NCBI GenBank assembly: GCA_017436905.1
Contig: JAFSCF010000009.1
Coordinates: 1-47,557 of the forward strand
Direction of reading: 5' to 3'
Source: Clostridia bacterium
Lineage (GTDB): Bacteria > Bacillota > Clostridia > UMGS1810
Length of the DNA: 47,557 nt
Shown here: positions 24,527 through 32,167 of the stretch, one piece after another
Position numbering within the stretch: position 1 is the stretch's first letter
Layout of the letters: each line of letters starts with the position of its first letter
The notes under the pieces: model-generated
Told to the model about the DNA's origin: nothing
The model's input: the letters and a program-made list of their open reading frames with translations, nothing else
Database searches by the model: none
Translations under genes and position numbers: made by a program

Positions 24527-26827
24527 ATGGATTACAGTTTAAAAGAAGTTGCAGGAAGAATCAAAGACCTGCGAGAGGCAAAAGGTTATACGCCTGAAGA
24601 ACTTGCAAGACTTACAGGTGTGTCTGTTGAAGACTACAAACTTTTAGAAGATGGTGAAACAGATTTCAGTTTTACTTTTATCTACAAGTGTGCAAAGGCT
24701 TGCGGTGTTGAGGTTGTTGACTTGTTAGAGGGTACAAGTACAACTCTTACATCATTTGCTATTACAAGAAAAGGCGAGGGCCTTAAAATTATCAAAAAAC
24801 AGGGCGTTGTTTATAATAATCTGGCGCCTAAGTTTAAGGAAAAACTTGCTGAGCCTTTCTTAGTTAAATTTCCTTATCTTGCAGAAGAGCAGAATGCACC
24901 CATTAAACTCAATTCTCACAATGGTCAGGAATTTGACGTTATCGTAAAAGGTTCTTTAAAAGTTCAGGTAGGTAATCACGTAGATGTTCTTAACGAGGGA
25001 GATTCTATTTTCTATAACAGTATCATTCCTCACGGTATGATTGCTGTCAGTGAAGGTGGCTGCGAATTCCATGCAGTTGTACTTAACCCGCAGGACGGTC
25101 AGGTGAGTGAAGAATACCCCGAAGCACCGTTTATCGCTGCAAAAACCACTGTTGCAGAAAACAATGTTAAAACCGTTGCAGATAACTTTATTGAATCATA
25201 TTACGACGAAAACGGTGTATTCAACGGAATTTCTTTTAAAAATGATGATAAATTCAATTTTGCATTTGACTGCGTTGATGCTATTGCCGAAAAAAATCCC
25301 GATAAACTTGCAATGATGTGGGTTGCAAATGACAAAACAGAACGCAAATTTACTTTCAGTGATATGAAAAAGTATTCTGCAAAAACTGCTAACTACTTTG
25401 AGTCGCTTGGCATTAAAAAAGGCGATACAGTAATGCTTGTACTTAAAAGACATTATCAGTTCTGGTTCTGTATGCTTGCGCTGCATAAAATAGGTGCTGT
25501 TGCAATTCCTGCAACAAATCAACTTGTTGAACATGATTTTGAATACAGATATAAAGCTGCTAAAGTAAAAGCAATTGTTTGTACTGCAGACGGCGACGTG
25601 TCGACTGAAGCAGAAAAGGCGGCTGCAGAGTTCCCCGGAATGATTAAAGTTCTTGTTGGTGGTAAAAAAGATGGTTGGAACGACTTTAATGTAGAAATGG
25701 AACGTTTCAGTACGCATTATTACCGTACAGAAAACTCGCCATGCGGTGACGAACCTATGCTTATGCTCTTTACATCAGGTACTACAGGATATCCCCGTAT
25801 TGCAACTCATTCATACAAATACGCTTTAGGTCATTACCCTACTGCAAAACACTGGCATAATGTAAATCCTGACGGATTACACTTTACCATTTCCGATACC
25901 GGATGGGGTAAGGCTCTTTGGGGTAAACTCTACGGTCAGTGGCTTTGCGAAGCCGGAATATTTACATATGATTTTGACCGATTCCACTCAGAGGATATTC
26001 TGCCGTTGTTTAAAAAGTATAATATAACAACCTTCTGTGCACCACCTACAATGTACAGATTCTTCATCAAAGAGGATTTATCAAAATATGACCTTTCTTC
26101 TATTGAATACGCAACAACCGCAGGTGAGGCGCTTAACCCTGAAGTATTCAACCAATTTAAAAAGGCTACAGGTCTTACAATAATGGAAGGTTTCGGTCAA
26201 ACAGAAACAACACTTTCAATTGCTAACTTTGTAGGCTCAACGCCTAAAATTGGTTCTATGGGCAGACCAAGTCCGCTTTACGATGTTGTAATTTTAGATC
26301 CTGACGGTAACGAATGTAAAACCGGCGATACCGGTGAAATCTGCATCCGTACAAAAGATGGTGCGCCTTGCGGGCTCTTTATCGGATATTATTTAGACGA
26401 AGAAAAAACAAACGATGTATGGCATGATGGATTTTATCATACCGGCGACCAGGCAACTATGGACGAAGATGGCTATCTGTGGTATGTTGGCCGTATCGAT
26501 GATGTTATCAAATCATCAGGTTACCGCATCGGTCCTTTTGAAATCGAAAGTGTTATTATGGAACTTCCTTATGTTCTTGAGTGTGCAATCACGCCTGTAC
26601 CGGATGAAGTGCGCGGACAGATTGTAAAGGCTACCATCGTACTTACTAAGGGTAACGAAGGCACAGATGAATTGAAAAAGGAAATTCAAGAATATGTTAA
26701 AACACATACCGCACCGTACAAATATCCGAGAATTGTGGAATTTGTTGATGAACTGCCAAAGACTATCAGCGGTAAAGTAAGACGTGTAGAAATTCGTAAC
26801 AAGGATATTGAAAAAGCAAATAACTAA
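24527..26827 (+). CDS. Three-domain fusion: XRE helix-turn-helix, cupin, and acyl-CoA synthetase
   Basis: A 766-residue protein. Residues 1-70 form an XRE-type HTH (IKDLREAKGYTPEELARLTG). Residues 90-185 form a cupin (HNGQEFDVIVKGSLKVQVG, LNEGDSIFYNSIIPHG), the pairing seen in PuuR-like repressors. Residues 215-766 form an adenylate-forming ligase of the medium-chain acyl-CoA/acetyl-CoA synthetase type, with FTSGTTGYPRIATHS near 415 (Arg where Lys is usual), GFGQTETT near 555, GDQATMDEDGYLWYVGRIDDVIKSSGYR and the catalytic Lys in TISGKVRRVE near 748. It probably activates a carboxylic acid, and its regulator half may bind DNA or merely sense a ligand. AAAGGAG sets the ATG at 24527, although an ATG at 24509 is in frame. 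It has its own T-box. Confidence 0.9.
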   Translation: MDYSLKEVAGRIKDLREAKGYTPEELARLTGVSVEDYKLLEDGETDFSFTFIYKCAKACGVEVVDLLEGTSTTLTSFAITRKGEGLKIIKKQGVVYNNLAPKFKEKLAEPFLVKFPYLAEEQNAPIKLNSHNGQEFDVIVKGSLKVQVGNHVDVLNEGDSIFYNSIIPHGMIAVSEGGCEFHAVVLNPQDGQVSEEYPEAPFIAAKTTVAENNVKTVADNFIESYYDENGVFNGISFKNDDKFNFAFDCVDAIAEKNPDKLAMMWVANDKTERKFTFSDMKKYSAKTANYFESLGIKKGDTVMLVLKRHYQFWFCMLALHKIGAVAIPATNQLVEHDFEYRYKAAKVKAIVCTADGDVSTEAEKAAAEFPGMIKVLVGGKKDGWNDFNVEMERFSTHYYRTENSPCGDEPMLMLFTSGTTGYPRIATHSYKYALGHYPTAKHWHNVNPDGLHFTISDTGWGKALWGKLYGQWLCEAGIFTYDFDRFHSEDILPLFKKYNITTFCAPPTMYRFFIKEDLSKYDLSSIEYATTAGEALNPEVFNQFKKATGLTIMEGFGQTETTLSIANFVGSTPKIGSMGRPSPLYDVVILDPDGNECKTGDTGEICIRTKDGAPCGLFIGYYLDEEKTNDVWHDGFYHTGDQATMDEDGYLWYVGRIDDVIKSSGYRIGPFEIESVIMELPYVLECAITPVPDEVRGQIVKATIVLTKGNEGTDELKKEIQEYVKTHTAPYKYPRIVEFVDELPKTISGKVRRVEIRNKDIEKANN

Positions 26828-26833
26828 TAGTAT

Positions 26834-26864
26834 ACGGAGGCATTGAATTAAATCCTGCCTCCGT
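26834..26864 (+). repeat. Intercistronic hairpin
   Basis: ACGGAGGCA pairs perfectly with TGCCTCCGT around a 13-base loop, between the XRE-cupin-ligase and M20 peptidase genes. There is no T-run, so it is not a standard terminator. It may stabilise or divide the mRNA. Confidence 0.5.
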
Positions 26865-26898
26865 TATGCATGCCAATACGAATTTATAAGGAGAAGTT

Positions 26899-28062
26899 AT
26901 GATGAATTTTGAACTTGCTGATGAAATTATTGCCCATATTGAGTCTTGTGTAGATGAAGCAAAAGAACTTTTAAGGCAGATTTGCTTAATTCCTGCGCCT
27001 TCTCACCATGAAGAAAAACGTGCTGAATTTATTAAAAACTGGCTCGAAGAAATAGGAGCAAAAGGAACTTATATAGATGATGCATTAAATGTTGTGTACC
27101 CTGTAAATTGCAACGGAAGAGATGATATAACTGTTTTTATGGCACATACAGATACCGTGTTTCCGGATTTAACAGAGCCTATGCCATATTCCGAAGATGA
27201 CAAAAACATATATTCGCCTGGTGTCGGTGACGATACATTTTGCTTAGTTGCAATGCTTATGGCAGTAAAATATATTGTTCAGAATAATCTCAAACCCAAT
27301 TGCGGAATTTTATTTGTTGCAAATTCATGTGAAGAAGGACTTGGAAATCTGAAGGGTGTTAAGCAGATTATGAACGATTATTCCGGCAGGGTTAAAGAAC
27401 TGTATACTTTTGACGGTCAATATACGGCACTGGTGAATAAGTGTGTAGGTTCGCACAGATATAAAATTGTGTTTGAAACGGAAGGAGGACACTCTTTTAA
27501 TAATTTTGGAAACAGCAATGCAATTCATGCTATGAGCGAACTTATATGCAATCTTTACTCTTGTAAAACCCCCGAAATTGAAGGCACAAAAACTACGTAT
27601 AATGTTGGCGTGGTATCAGGTGGAACGTCTGTAAATACCATTGCACAGCAATGTGAATTCCTCTATGAATACCGTTCGGATTCGAAAGAGTGCTTAGATA
27701 TTATGCAGGCATTTTTTGAAAAAGAAATCGAAAAAGCCAGAAATAAAGAAAATGCAAAAATCACGGTTGAACTTATTGGGGAACGCCCGTGTGCAAATAA
27801 TGTGGATGAAGAAAAACTCAATGCCATGAGCGAAAAATGCGTTAGAATTTGCGAAAAGTATTCCGGTATGCCGTGTATTACCAAGTCGGGTTCCACTGAC
27901 TGTAATATTCCTCAGTCACTTGGTGTTCCGGCGGTTTGCCCGGGTGTATATATCGGCGGCGGAGTACATACCAGAGAAGAATGGCTTGAAAAGGCAAGTG
28001 TGCCTGTGGGTATGAAAATCGCCTTTGAAATTATACTTGAATATTTCAATTATGTTTTTTGA
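26899..28062 (+). CDS. M20 family metallopeptidase or amidohydrolase
   Basis: A 387-residue cytoplasmic hydrolase. Metal-site motifs are in order: MAHTDTVFP (His and Asp), PGVGDDTF (bridging Asp), NSCEEGLGN (catalytic and metal-binding Glu), and GGGVHTREEW near the end (last His). The overall pattern is close to PepT-like tripeptidases and acylaminoacid deacylases. GGAG precedes the ATG pair at 26899 and 26902. It follows the XRE-cupin-ligase by 71 bases without a terminator and precedes an amino-acid symporter by 31 bases. Release of an amino acid from a peptide or N-acyl conjugate is thus a plausible job in this block. Confidence 0.88.
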   Translation: MMNFELADEIIAHIESCVDEAKELLRQICLIPAPSHHEEKRAEFIKNWLEEIGAKGTYIDDALNVVYPVNCNGRDDITVFMAHTDTVFPDLTEPMPYSEDDKNIYSPGVGDDTFCLVAMLMAVKYIVQNNLKPNCGILFVANSCEEGLGNLKGVKQIMNDYSGRVKELYTFDGQYTALVNKCVGSHRYKIVFETEGGHSFNNFGNSNAIHAMSELICNLYSCKTPEIEGTKTTYNVGVVSGGTSVNTIAQQCEFLYEYRSDSKECLDIMQAFFEKEIEKARNKENAKITVELIGERPCANNVDEEKLNAMSEKCVRICEKYSGMPCITKSGSTDCNIPQSLGVPAVCPGVYIGGGVHTREEWLEKASVPVGMKIAFEIILEYFNYVF

Positions 28063-28093
28063 TAAAATTTTAATAAGAACAAGGAGAAATTAA

Positions 28094-29497
28094 ATGATAG
28101 AACAGTTTATTGCAGATTTAAACAATGCGCTGTACAGTTATGTGCTTATTATTTTGCTAATTGCGGCAGGTATTTACTTTACATTCCGTACTAAGTTTGC
28201 ACAGTTTCGCTTGATTGGCGAGCAGTTCAGGGCAGTTATGGAAAAACCGTCTGACAAAGAAGGAGTTTCCTCATTTCAGGCACTTATGGTTTCAACTGCG
28301 TCACGTGTAGGTACAGGAAACATTATAGGTGTTTCCACAGCACTTTGTCTTGGCGGTTTCGGTTCGGTATTCTGGATGTGGCTTATTGCCATACTCGGTG
28401 GTGCATCTGCACTTATAGAAAGTACTCTTGCCCAAATATACAAAAAGAAAGGTGCAGACGGCAGTTTTTACGGCGGTCCTGCATATTACATAGAGGCAAA
28501 ACTTAAAAGCAGGCCGCTTGCTGTATTGTTTTCAATATTTTTGATACTTACGTATGGGTTTGGCTTTAATATGCTTGCGTCTTATAATCTGCAATCGACT
28601 TTTTCATCTTACAGTTTTTATAATGAAAGTTATACACCTTGGATTATAGGTGTTGTTTTAGCTGTTCTCATTGGCTACTGCCTGTTCGGTGGAGGAAAAA
28701 GAATAATTAAGGTAACAAGTGTGCTTGTGCCTGCTATGGGTATTATATATGTAGCGGTCGCACTGTTTATTATTTTAAAAAATATCGGTATTTTGCCGTC
28801 GGTTTTTGAACGTATTTTTACTGAAGCATTTGACGTAAAAGCGATTTTTGGCGGATTCAGCGGCTCGTGTGTAATGTATGGAATTAAAAGAGGTCTTTTT
28901 AGTAATGAGGCAGGCGTGGGCTCTGCACCTAATGCCTCTGCATCTGCTGAGGTTAATCATCCTGTTACACAAGGACTGGTACAGATTCTTTCGGTTTTTA
29001 TAGATACGATTCTTATTTGTTCTGCAACGGCATTTATGTGTATGTGCTCGGGTATAGAACCGTCTGCAGCGTTGTCTGGTGCTCCATATGTTCAGGCGGC
29101 TTTGCAAAGTTCACTCGGTGCGTTTGGTCCTCTGTTTATAACTGTCGCAATGATACTGTTTGCTTTTACAACTTTGCTGGGCAATCTTTATTATGTTGAC
29201 CAGTGCTTGTTTTACATACTAAAAAAAGAACCATCTGAAAAATTCAAAAAGTTTTATCATATAATTGCTGCATTTGTCGTTTTAATCGGTGCAGTTCTCA
29301 GCGCGGATTTGTTATGGAATATTGCCGATATAACTATGGGAGCTATGACTATAATCAATATTCCTGCGATACTGATTTTAAGTAAATACGCAGTAAGAGC
29401 GCTGAACGATTATGACGCAAAGCGCAAAAACGGCGGTGAGATTAAATTCAATGCGCAGGATATTGAACTGCCGCACAAAGTGGATTGTTGGAAATAA
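28094..29497 (+). CDS. Sodium:amino acid symporter (AGCS family), second copy
   Basis: A 467-residue protein with about eleven membrane segments and the AGCS signatures STASRVGTGNIIGVSTAL and KRGLFSNEAGVGSAPNASASA. Compared with the paralogue at 9781-11208, one position of the first signature is Ser-Arg (TASRVGTGN) where Ala-Gln is found, and the HAHA after the second signature is NASA. A different substrate preference is therefore possible. It has no riboswitch of its own; it sits in the block that starts with the second T-box, downstream of an M20 peptidase. A Cys is in the FNAQDIELPHKVDCW tail. Confidence 0.92.
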   Translation: MIEQFIADLNNALYSYVLIILLIAAGIYFTFRTKFAQFRLIGEQFRAVMEKPSDKEGVSSFQALMVSTASRVGTGNIIGVSTALCLGGFGSVFWMWLIAILGGASALIESTLAQIYKKKGADGSFYGGPAYYIEAKLKSRPLAVLFSIFLILTYGFGFNMLASYNLQSTFSSYSFYNESYTPWIIGVVLAVLIGYCLFGGGKRIIKVTSVLVPAMGIIYVAVALFIILKNIGILPSVFERIFTEAFDVKAIFGGFSGSCVMYGIKRGLFSNEAGVGSAPNASASAEVNHPVTQGLVQILSVFIDTILICSATAFMCMCSGIEPSAALSGAPYVQAALQSSLGAFGPLFITVAMILFAFTTLLGNLYYVDQCLFYILKKEPSEKFKKFYHIIAAFVVLIGAVLSADLLWNIADITMGAMTIINIPAILILSKYAVRALNDYDAKRKNGGEIKFNAQDIELPHKVDCWK

Positions 29498-29510
29498 TAG
29501 GAGAGAATAT

Positions 29511-30464
29511 ATGAAAATCGTTGTACTTGACGCACAAACTCTTGGTGCGGATCTTTCGTTAAAACCACTTGAAGAGTTAGGAGAATGCACTATCTACAAA
29601 TCATCTGCTCCCGATGAAGTTGCAAATCGCATAGCCGATTGTGAAGTGGTAGTGCTGAATAAAATTAAACTTAATGCAACTAATTTGTATGCCGCCAAAA
29701 ATCTTAAACTTATATGCGTTGCTGCAACGGGTTATGATAATATTGATGTTGCGTATTGCAAGGAAAACGGTATTGCGGTATGCAATGTGGTTGGATATTC
29801 GTCGCACAGCGTGGCACAGGTTACTGTGGCTACAGTGCTTTCGCTTTTTACGCATATAAGAGAATATAACGGTTTTGTAACGAGCGGAGAATATACGCAA
29901 AGCGGTGTTGCTAATAAACTTTCCCCCGTGTATCACGAGATTTTTGGAAAAACGTGGGGAATAATAGGCTTTGGCAATATTGGCAGGGAAGTCGGAAATG
30001 TCGCTAAAGCGCTCGGATGCAATTTGATAGTCTGCAAGCGCACGCCTGAAGACGGTTATCGTTGTGTAGATATTGATACTCTTTGCAAAGAGTCGGATAT
30101 TATAACAGTTCATACACCGCTTAATGAAAGCACAAAACATCTGATTAACAAAGAACGTCTTTCAGTTATGAAAAAAGATGTCGTTATTGTAAATGAGGCT
30201 CGTGGTGCAGTTACAGATGAAGCCGCTGTCGCCGAAGCAGTAAAAACAGGGGAAATCGGTGCATTTGGCTCTGATGTGTATTCAGTTGAACCGTTTGACG
30301 CAGTACATCCTTTTAACGAAATTAAAGACTTGCCGAATGTTTGCTTAACTCCGCATATGGCGTGGGGGGCGTATGAAGCAAGAGTTCGTTGCCTTAACGA
30401 GATAGTGCTCAATATAAAAGATTTTTATAGCGGCGGAATAAAGGGCAGAGTTGATTTGCAATAA
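29511..30464 (+). CDS. D-2-hydroxyacid dehydrogenase (HprA/glycerate dehydrogenase-like)
   Basis: A 317-residue NAD-dependent dehydrogenase that reduces 2-oxoacids to D-2-hydroxyacids. The nucleotide-binding motif is WGIIGFGNIGREVG near residue 148. The catalytic Arg is in NEARGAVTDE, the Glu in DVYSVEPFD and the His in TPHMAWGAYEAR. The last block resembles hydroxypyruvate/glycerate dehydrogenases. The frame extends 33 codons upstream into the symporter gene, but AGGAGAG before 29511 and the MKIVVLDAQTLG start fix the true ATG. A 2-oxoacid derived from an amino acid is a reasonable substrate in this block; the actual one is unknown. Confidence 0.92.
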   Translation: MKIVVLDAQTLGADLSLKPLEELGECTIYKSSAPDEVANRIADCEVVVLNKIKLNATNLYAAKNLKLICVAATGYDNIDVAYCKENGIAVCNVVGYSSHSVAQVTVATVLSLFTHIREYNGFVTSGEYTQSGVANKLSPVYHEIFGKTWGIIGFGNIGREVGNVAKALGCNLIVCKRTPEDGYRCVDIDTLCKESDIITVHTPLNESTKHLINKERLSVMKKDVVIVNEARGAVTDEAAVAEAVKTGEIGAFGSDVYSVEPFDAVHPFNEIKDLPNVCLTPHMAWGAYEARVRCLNEIVLNIKDFYSGGIKGRVDLQ

Positions 30465-30489
30465 ATTACTGAAAAGAGGCTAATTTTCA

Positions 30490-31848
30490 ATGGATAAAGC
30501 AGGAATATCTGATGCTGAACATTATAATAAAATGGTAAACACACCAGTATCTAAACTTGTTATAACGCTTGGTATCCCCACTACTCTAAGTATGCTTATC
30601 ACAAATATTTACAATATGGCAGATACTTATTTTGTTGGTACTCTTGGCAATAGTGCAAGCGGCGCTGTTGGCGTTGTTTTCGGGCTTATGGCAATTATTC
30701 AGGCTTTCGGCTTCATGTATGGTCACGGTGCTGGCAGCATTATTGCAAGACGTCTTGGTGAGGGTGATTTGGACAGTGCACACAAATTTGCCTCATTAAG
30801 TTTTATTTCTGCTCTTGTTACGGGTGCTGTTATATGTATTGCCGGTCTTTGCTTTATAAATCCGCTTATGTCAATTCTTGGTAGTACGGATACCATTTTG
30901 CCTTATGCAGCCGACTATGGCAGATACATACTGCTTGCGGCTCCGTTTTCTATGGCGAGTTTTGTTCTTAACAATATACTGCGCTATGAGGGCAAAGCCT
31001 CTTTAGCGATGATAGGAATAGGGGTAGGCGCAATTTTAAACATAGCCGGTGATCCTCTGTTTATATACGTACTTAATATGGGAATTGCGGGTGCAGGTTT
31101 GTCTACCGCATTATCCCAGGCAGTAAGTTTTCTTATATTGCTTACAATGTTTTTAGCAGGAAAAACCCAAAGTAAAATTTCTTTTAAGAATGCAACATTT
31201 AATTCTGATAAATTTTCTGATATAATCCGAACGGGATTTTCAAGCCTTATCCGTCAGGGGCTTTCAAGCATTTCAACTATGATGCTTAATAAGTATGCTG
31301 GTGTATATGGTGATGCTGCCGTGGCGGCAATGTCGGTAGTAAACAGAATATCATTCTTTATTTTTGCTGTTGGTCTTGGTATTGGTCAGGGATTTCAGCC
31401 GGTATCGGCATTTAACTATGGAGCAAAAAAATATTCACGTGTGCGCAAGGCATTTTTGTTTACAGTTATAACCGGCGAAATACTACTTGGTATACTTGCT
31501 GTTGCCGGAATGATTTTTTCAGGTGACCTTGTGGGCATTTTCAGAGATGATGCACAAGTTATTGCTATAGGTACAGTTGCACTTAGATTTTATCTTGTTG
31601 CACTCTTTTTTCAGCCACTTGCGATATGTTCTAATATGCTTTTTCAAAGTATCGGGGAAAATAAAAAAGCCGCAATGTTGTCAACGCTTCGTAGCGGACT
31701 TGTATTTATACCGGTTCTTGTAATACTGGCATTTGTTTTTGACCTTACGGGAATTCAGGCGGCGCAGCCGGTTGCTGACGTTATAACCTTTTTTATTACT
31801 CTTCCGTTAGTGGTACGTTTTATTAAAAATCTGCCGGAAGATGAATAA
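30490..31848 (+). CDS. MATE family efflux transporter
   Basis: A 452-residue protein with twelve predicted membrane helices in two related halves. The pattern NIYNMADTYFVGTLG near residue 40 and GIGQGFQPVSAFNYGAKKY near 300 are typical of MATE exporters of the DinF/NorM superfamily in clostridia. It uses sodium or protons to expel small, often cationic compounds. GAGG precedes the ATG, 25 bases after the dehydrogenase gene, so it is the last member of the T-box block. It might export the product of the neighbouring enzymes, but MATE genes are common and this link is only positional. Confidence 0.93.
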   Translation: MDKAGISDAEHYNKMVNTPVSKLVITLGIPTTLSMLITNIYNMADTYFVGTLGNSASGAVGVVFGLMAIIQAFGFMYGHGAGSIIARRLGEGDLDSAHKFASLSFISALVTGAVICIAGLCFINPLMSILGSTDTILPYAADYGRYILLAAPFSMASFVLNNILRYEGKASLAMIGIGVGAILNIAGDPLFIYVLNMGIAGAGLSTALSQAVSFLILLTMFLAGKTQSKISFKNATFNSDKFSDIIRTGFSSLIRQGLSSISTMMLNKYAGVYGDAAVAAMSVVNRISFFIFAVGLGIGQGFQPVSAFNYGAKKYSRVRKAFLFTVITGEILLGILAVAGMIFSGDLVGIFRDDAQVIAIGTVALRFYLVALFFQPLAICSNMLFQSIGENKKAAMLSTLRSGLVFIPVLVILAFVFDLTGIQAAQPVADVITFFITLPLVVRFIKNLPEDE

Positions 31849-31892
31849 ATTGTGTGCAAATAAAAAAAGATAAAAAATATGGTAGATGTTTG

Positions 31893-31921
31893 TTGACACT
31901 GTTTTGAAATTGTGATATAAT
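31893..31921 (+). promoter_or_regulatory. Consensus sigma-A promoter of the pyrimidine operon
   Basis: TTGACA (31893-31898), 17 bases, TATAAT (31916-31921). Transcription should begin near 31928, leaving about 240 bases of leader before carB. Confidence 0.95.
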
Positions 31922-31949
31922 TATAGAAAATCGTGGAAAGGGAAATATC

Positions 31950-32090
31950 ATGAACTGTTTATGTAAGGCAACATCTGCAAATACTTTAGCAACTGGGGCG
32001 TTTGATTCGGTACCCGCAGTTGTTGATATTTCAGTTCACGGAATTGGTATTTCTGTTTTTAAAAATAAGTTTTTTACTTTCGGTTTGTGA
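31950..32090 (+). CDS. Putative leader peptide of the pyr operon
   Basis: A 46-residue ORF starting MNCLCKATSANTLATG and ending KNKFFTFGL. GGAAAGGG lies seven bases before its ATG, close to the predicted transcript start. It contains no Arg codon and no run of a single amino-acid codon, which argues against classic amino-acid attenuation. The stop codon TGA (32088-32090) falls inside the terminator hairpin, so a ribosome finishing the ORF would cover the 5' arm. The peptide itself is unlike any product I know, and its value may lie in the act of translation. Confidence 0.6.
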   Translation: MNCLCKATSANTLATGAFDSVPAVVDISVHGIGISVFKNKFFTFGL

Positions 32091-32124
32091 TATTGCTATT
32101 TGCATTTATCCAAACCGTTTTTTT
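32081..32124 (+). terminator. Attenuator terminator in the pyr leader
   Basis: CGGTTTG (32081-32087) pairs with CAAACCG (32111-32117). The stem can extend by GATA/TATC after one bulged T, and seven Ts follow (32118-32124). It ends about 44 bases before the carB start codon. Confidence 0.82.
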
Positions 32125-32167
32125 ATGAAAAAATTCAATTTTAAATTAGCACGGGAGGCACAGAAAA

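Larger units (their letters stand above)
31928..32167 (+). promoter_or_regulatory. Putative pyrBI-type attenuator leader of the pyr operon
   Basis: In order the leader holds a ribosome site, a 46-codon ORF (31950-32090), a hairpin inside the ORF (CAACTGGGG at 31990 with CCC-G-CAGTTG ending at 32022), T-runs at 32056-32060 and 32070-32075, and a terminator whose 5' arm lies directly before the ORF's stop codon. In the enterobacterial pyrBI leader the same parts let UTP shortage slow RNA polymerase, so the trailing ribosome opens the terminator. No conserved PyrR-binding loop could be found here. The mechanism is inferred from layout only. Confidence 0.65.

Noticed and set aside
25196..25717. 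A 173-codon minus-strand frame opposite the XRE-cupin-ligase gene
   Set aside because: Low-complexity shadow of a confident coding region, without ribosome site.
29601..30140. A 179-codon minus-strand frame opposite the hydroxyacid dehydrogenase gene
   Set aside because: No recognisable motif or start signal, and it lies fully over a well-supported gene.
31928..32167. A PyrR-binding antiterminator in the pyr leader
   Set aside because: I looked for the conserved purine-rich PyrR loop and its flanking stem and found nothing that matches.
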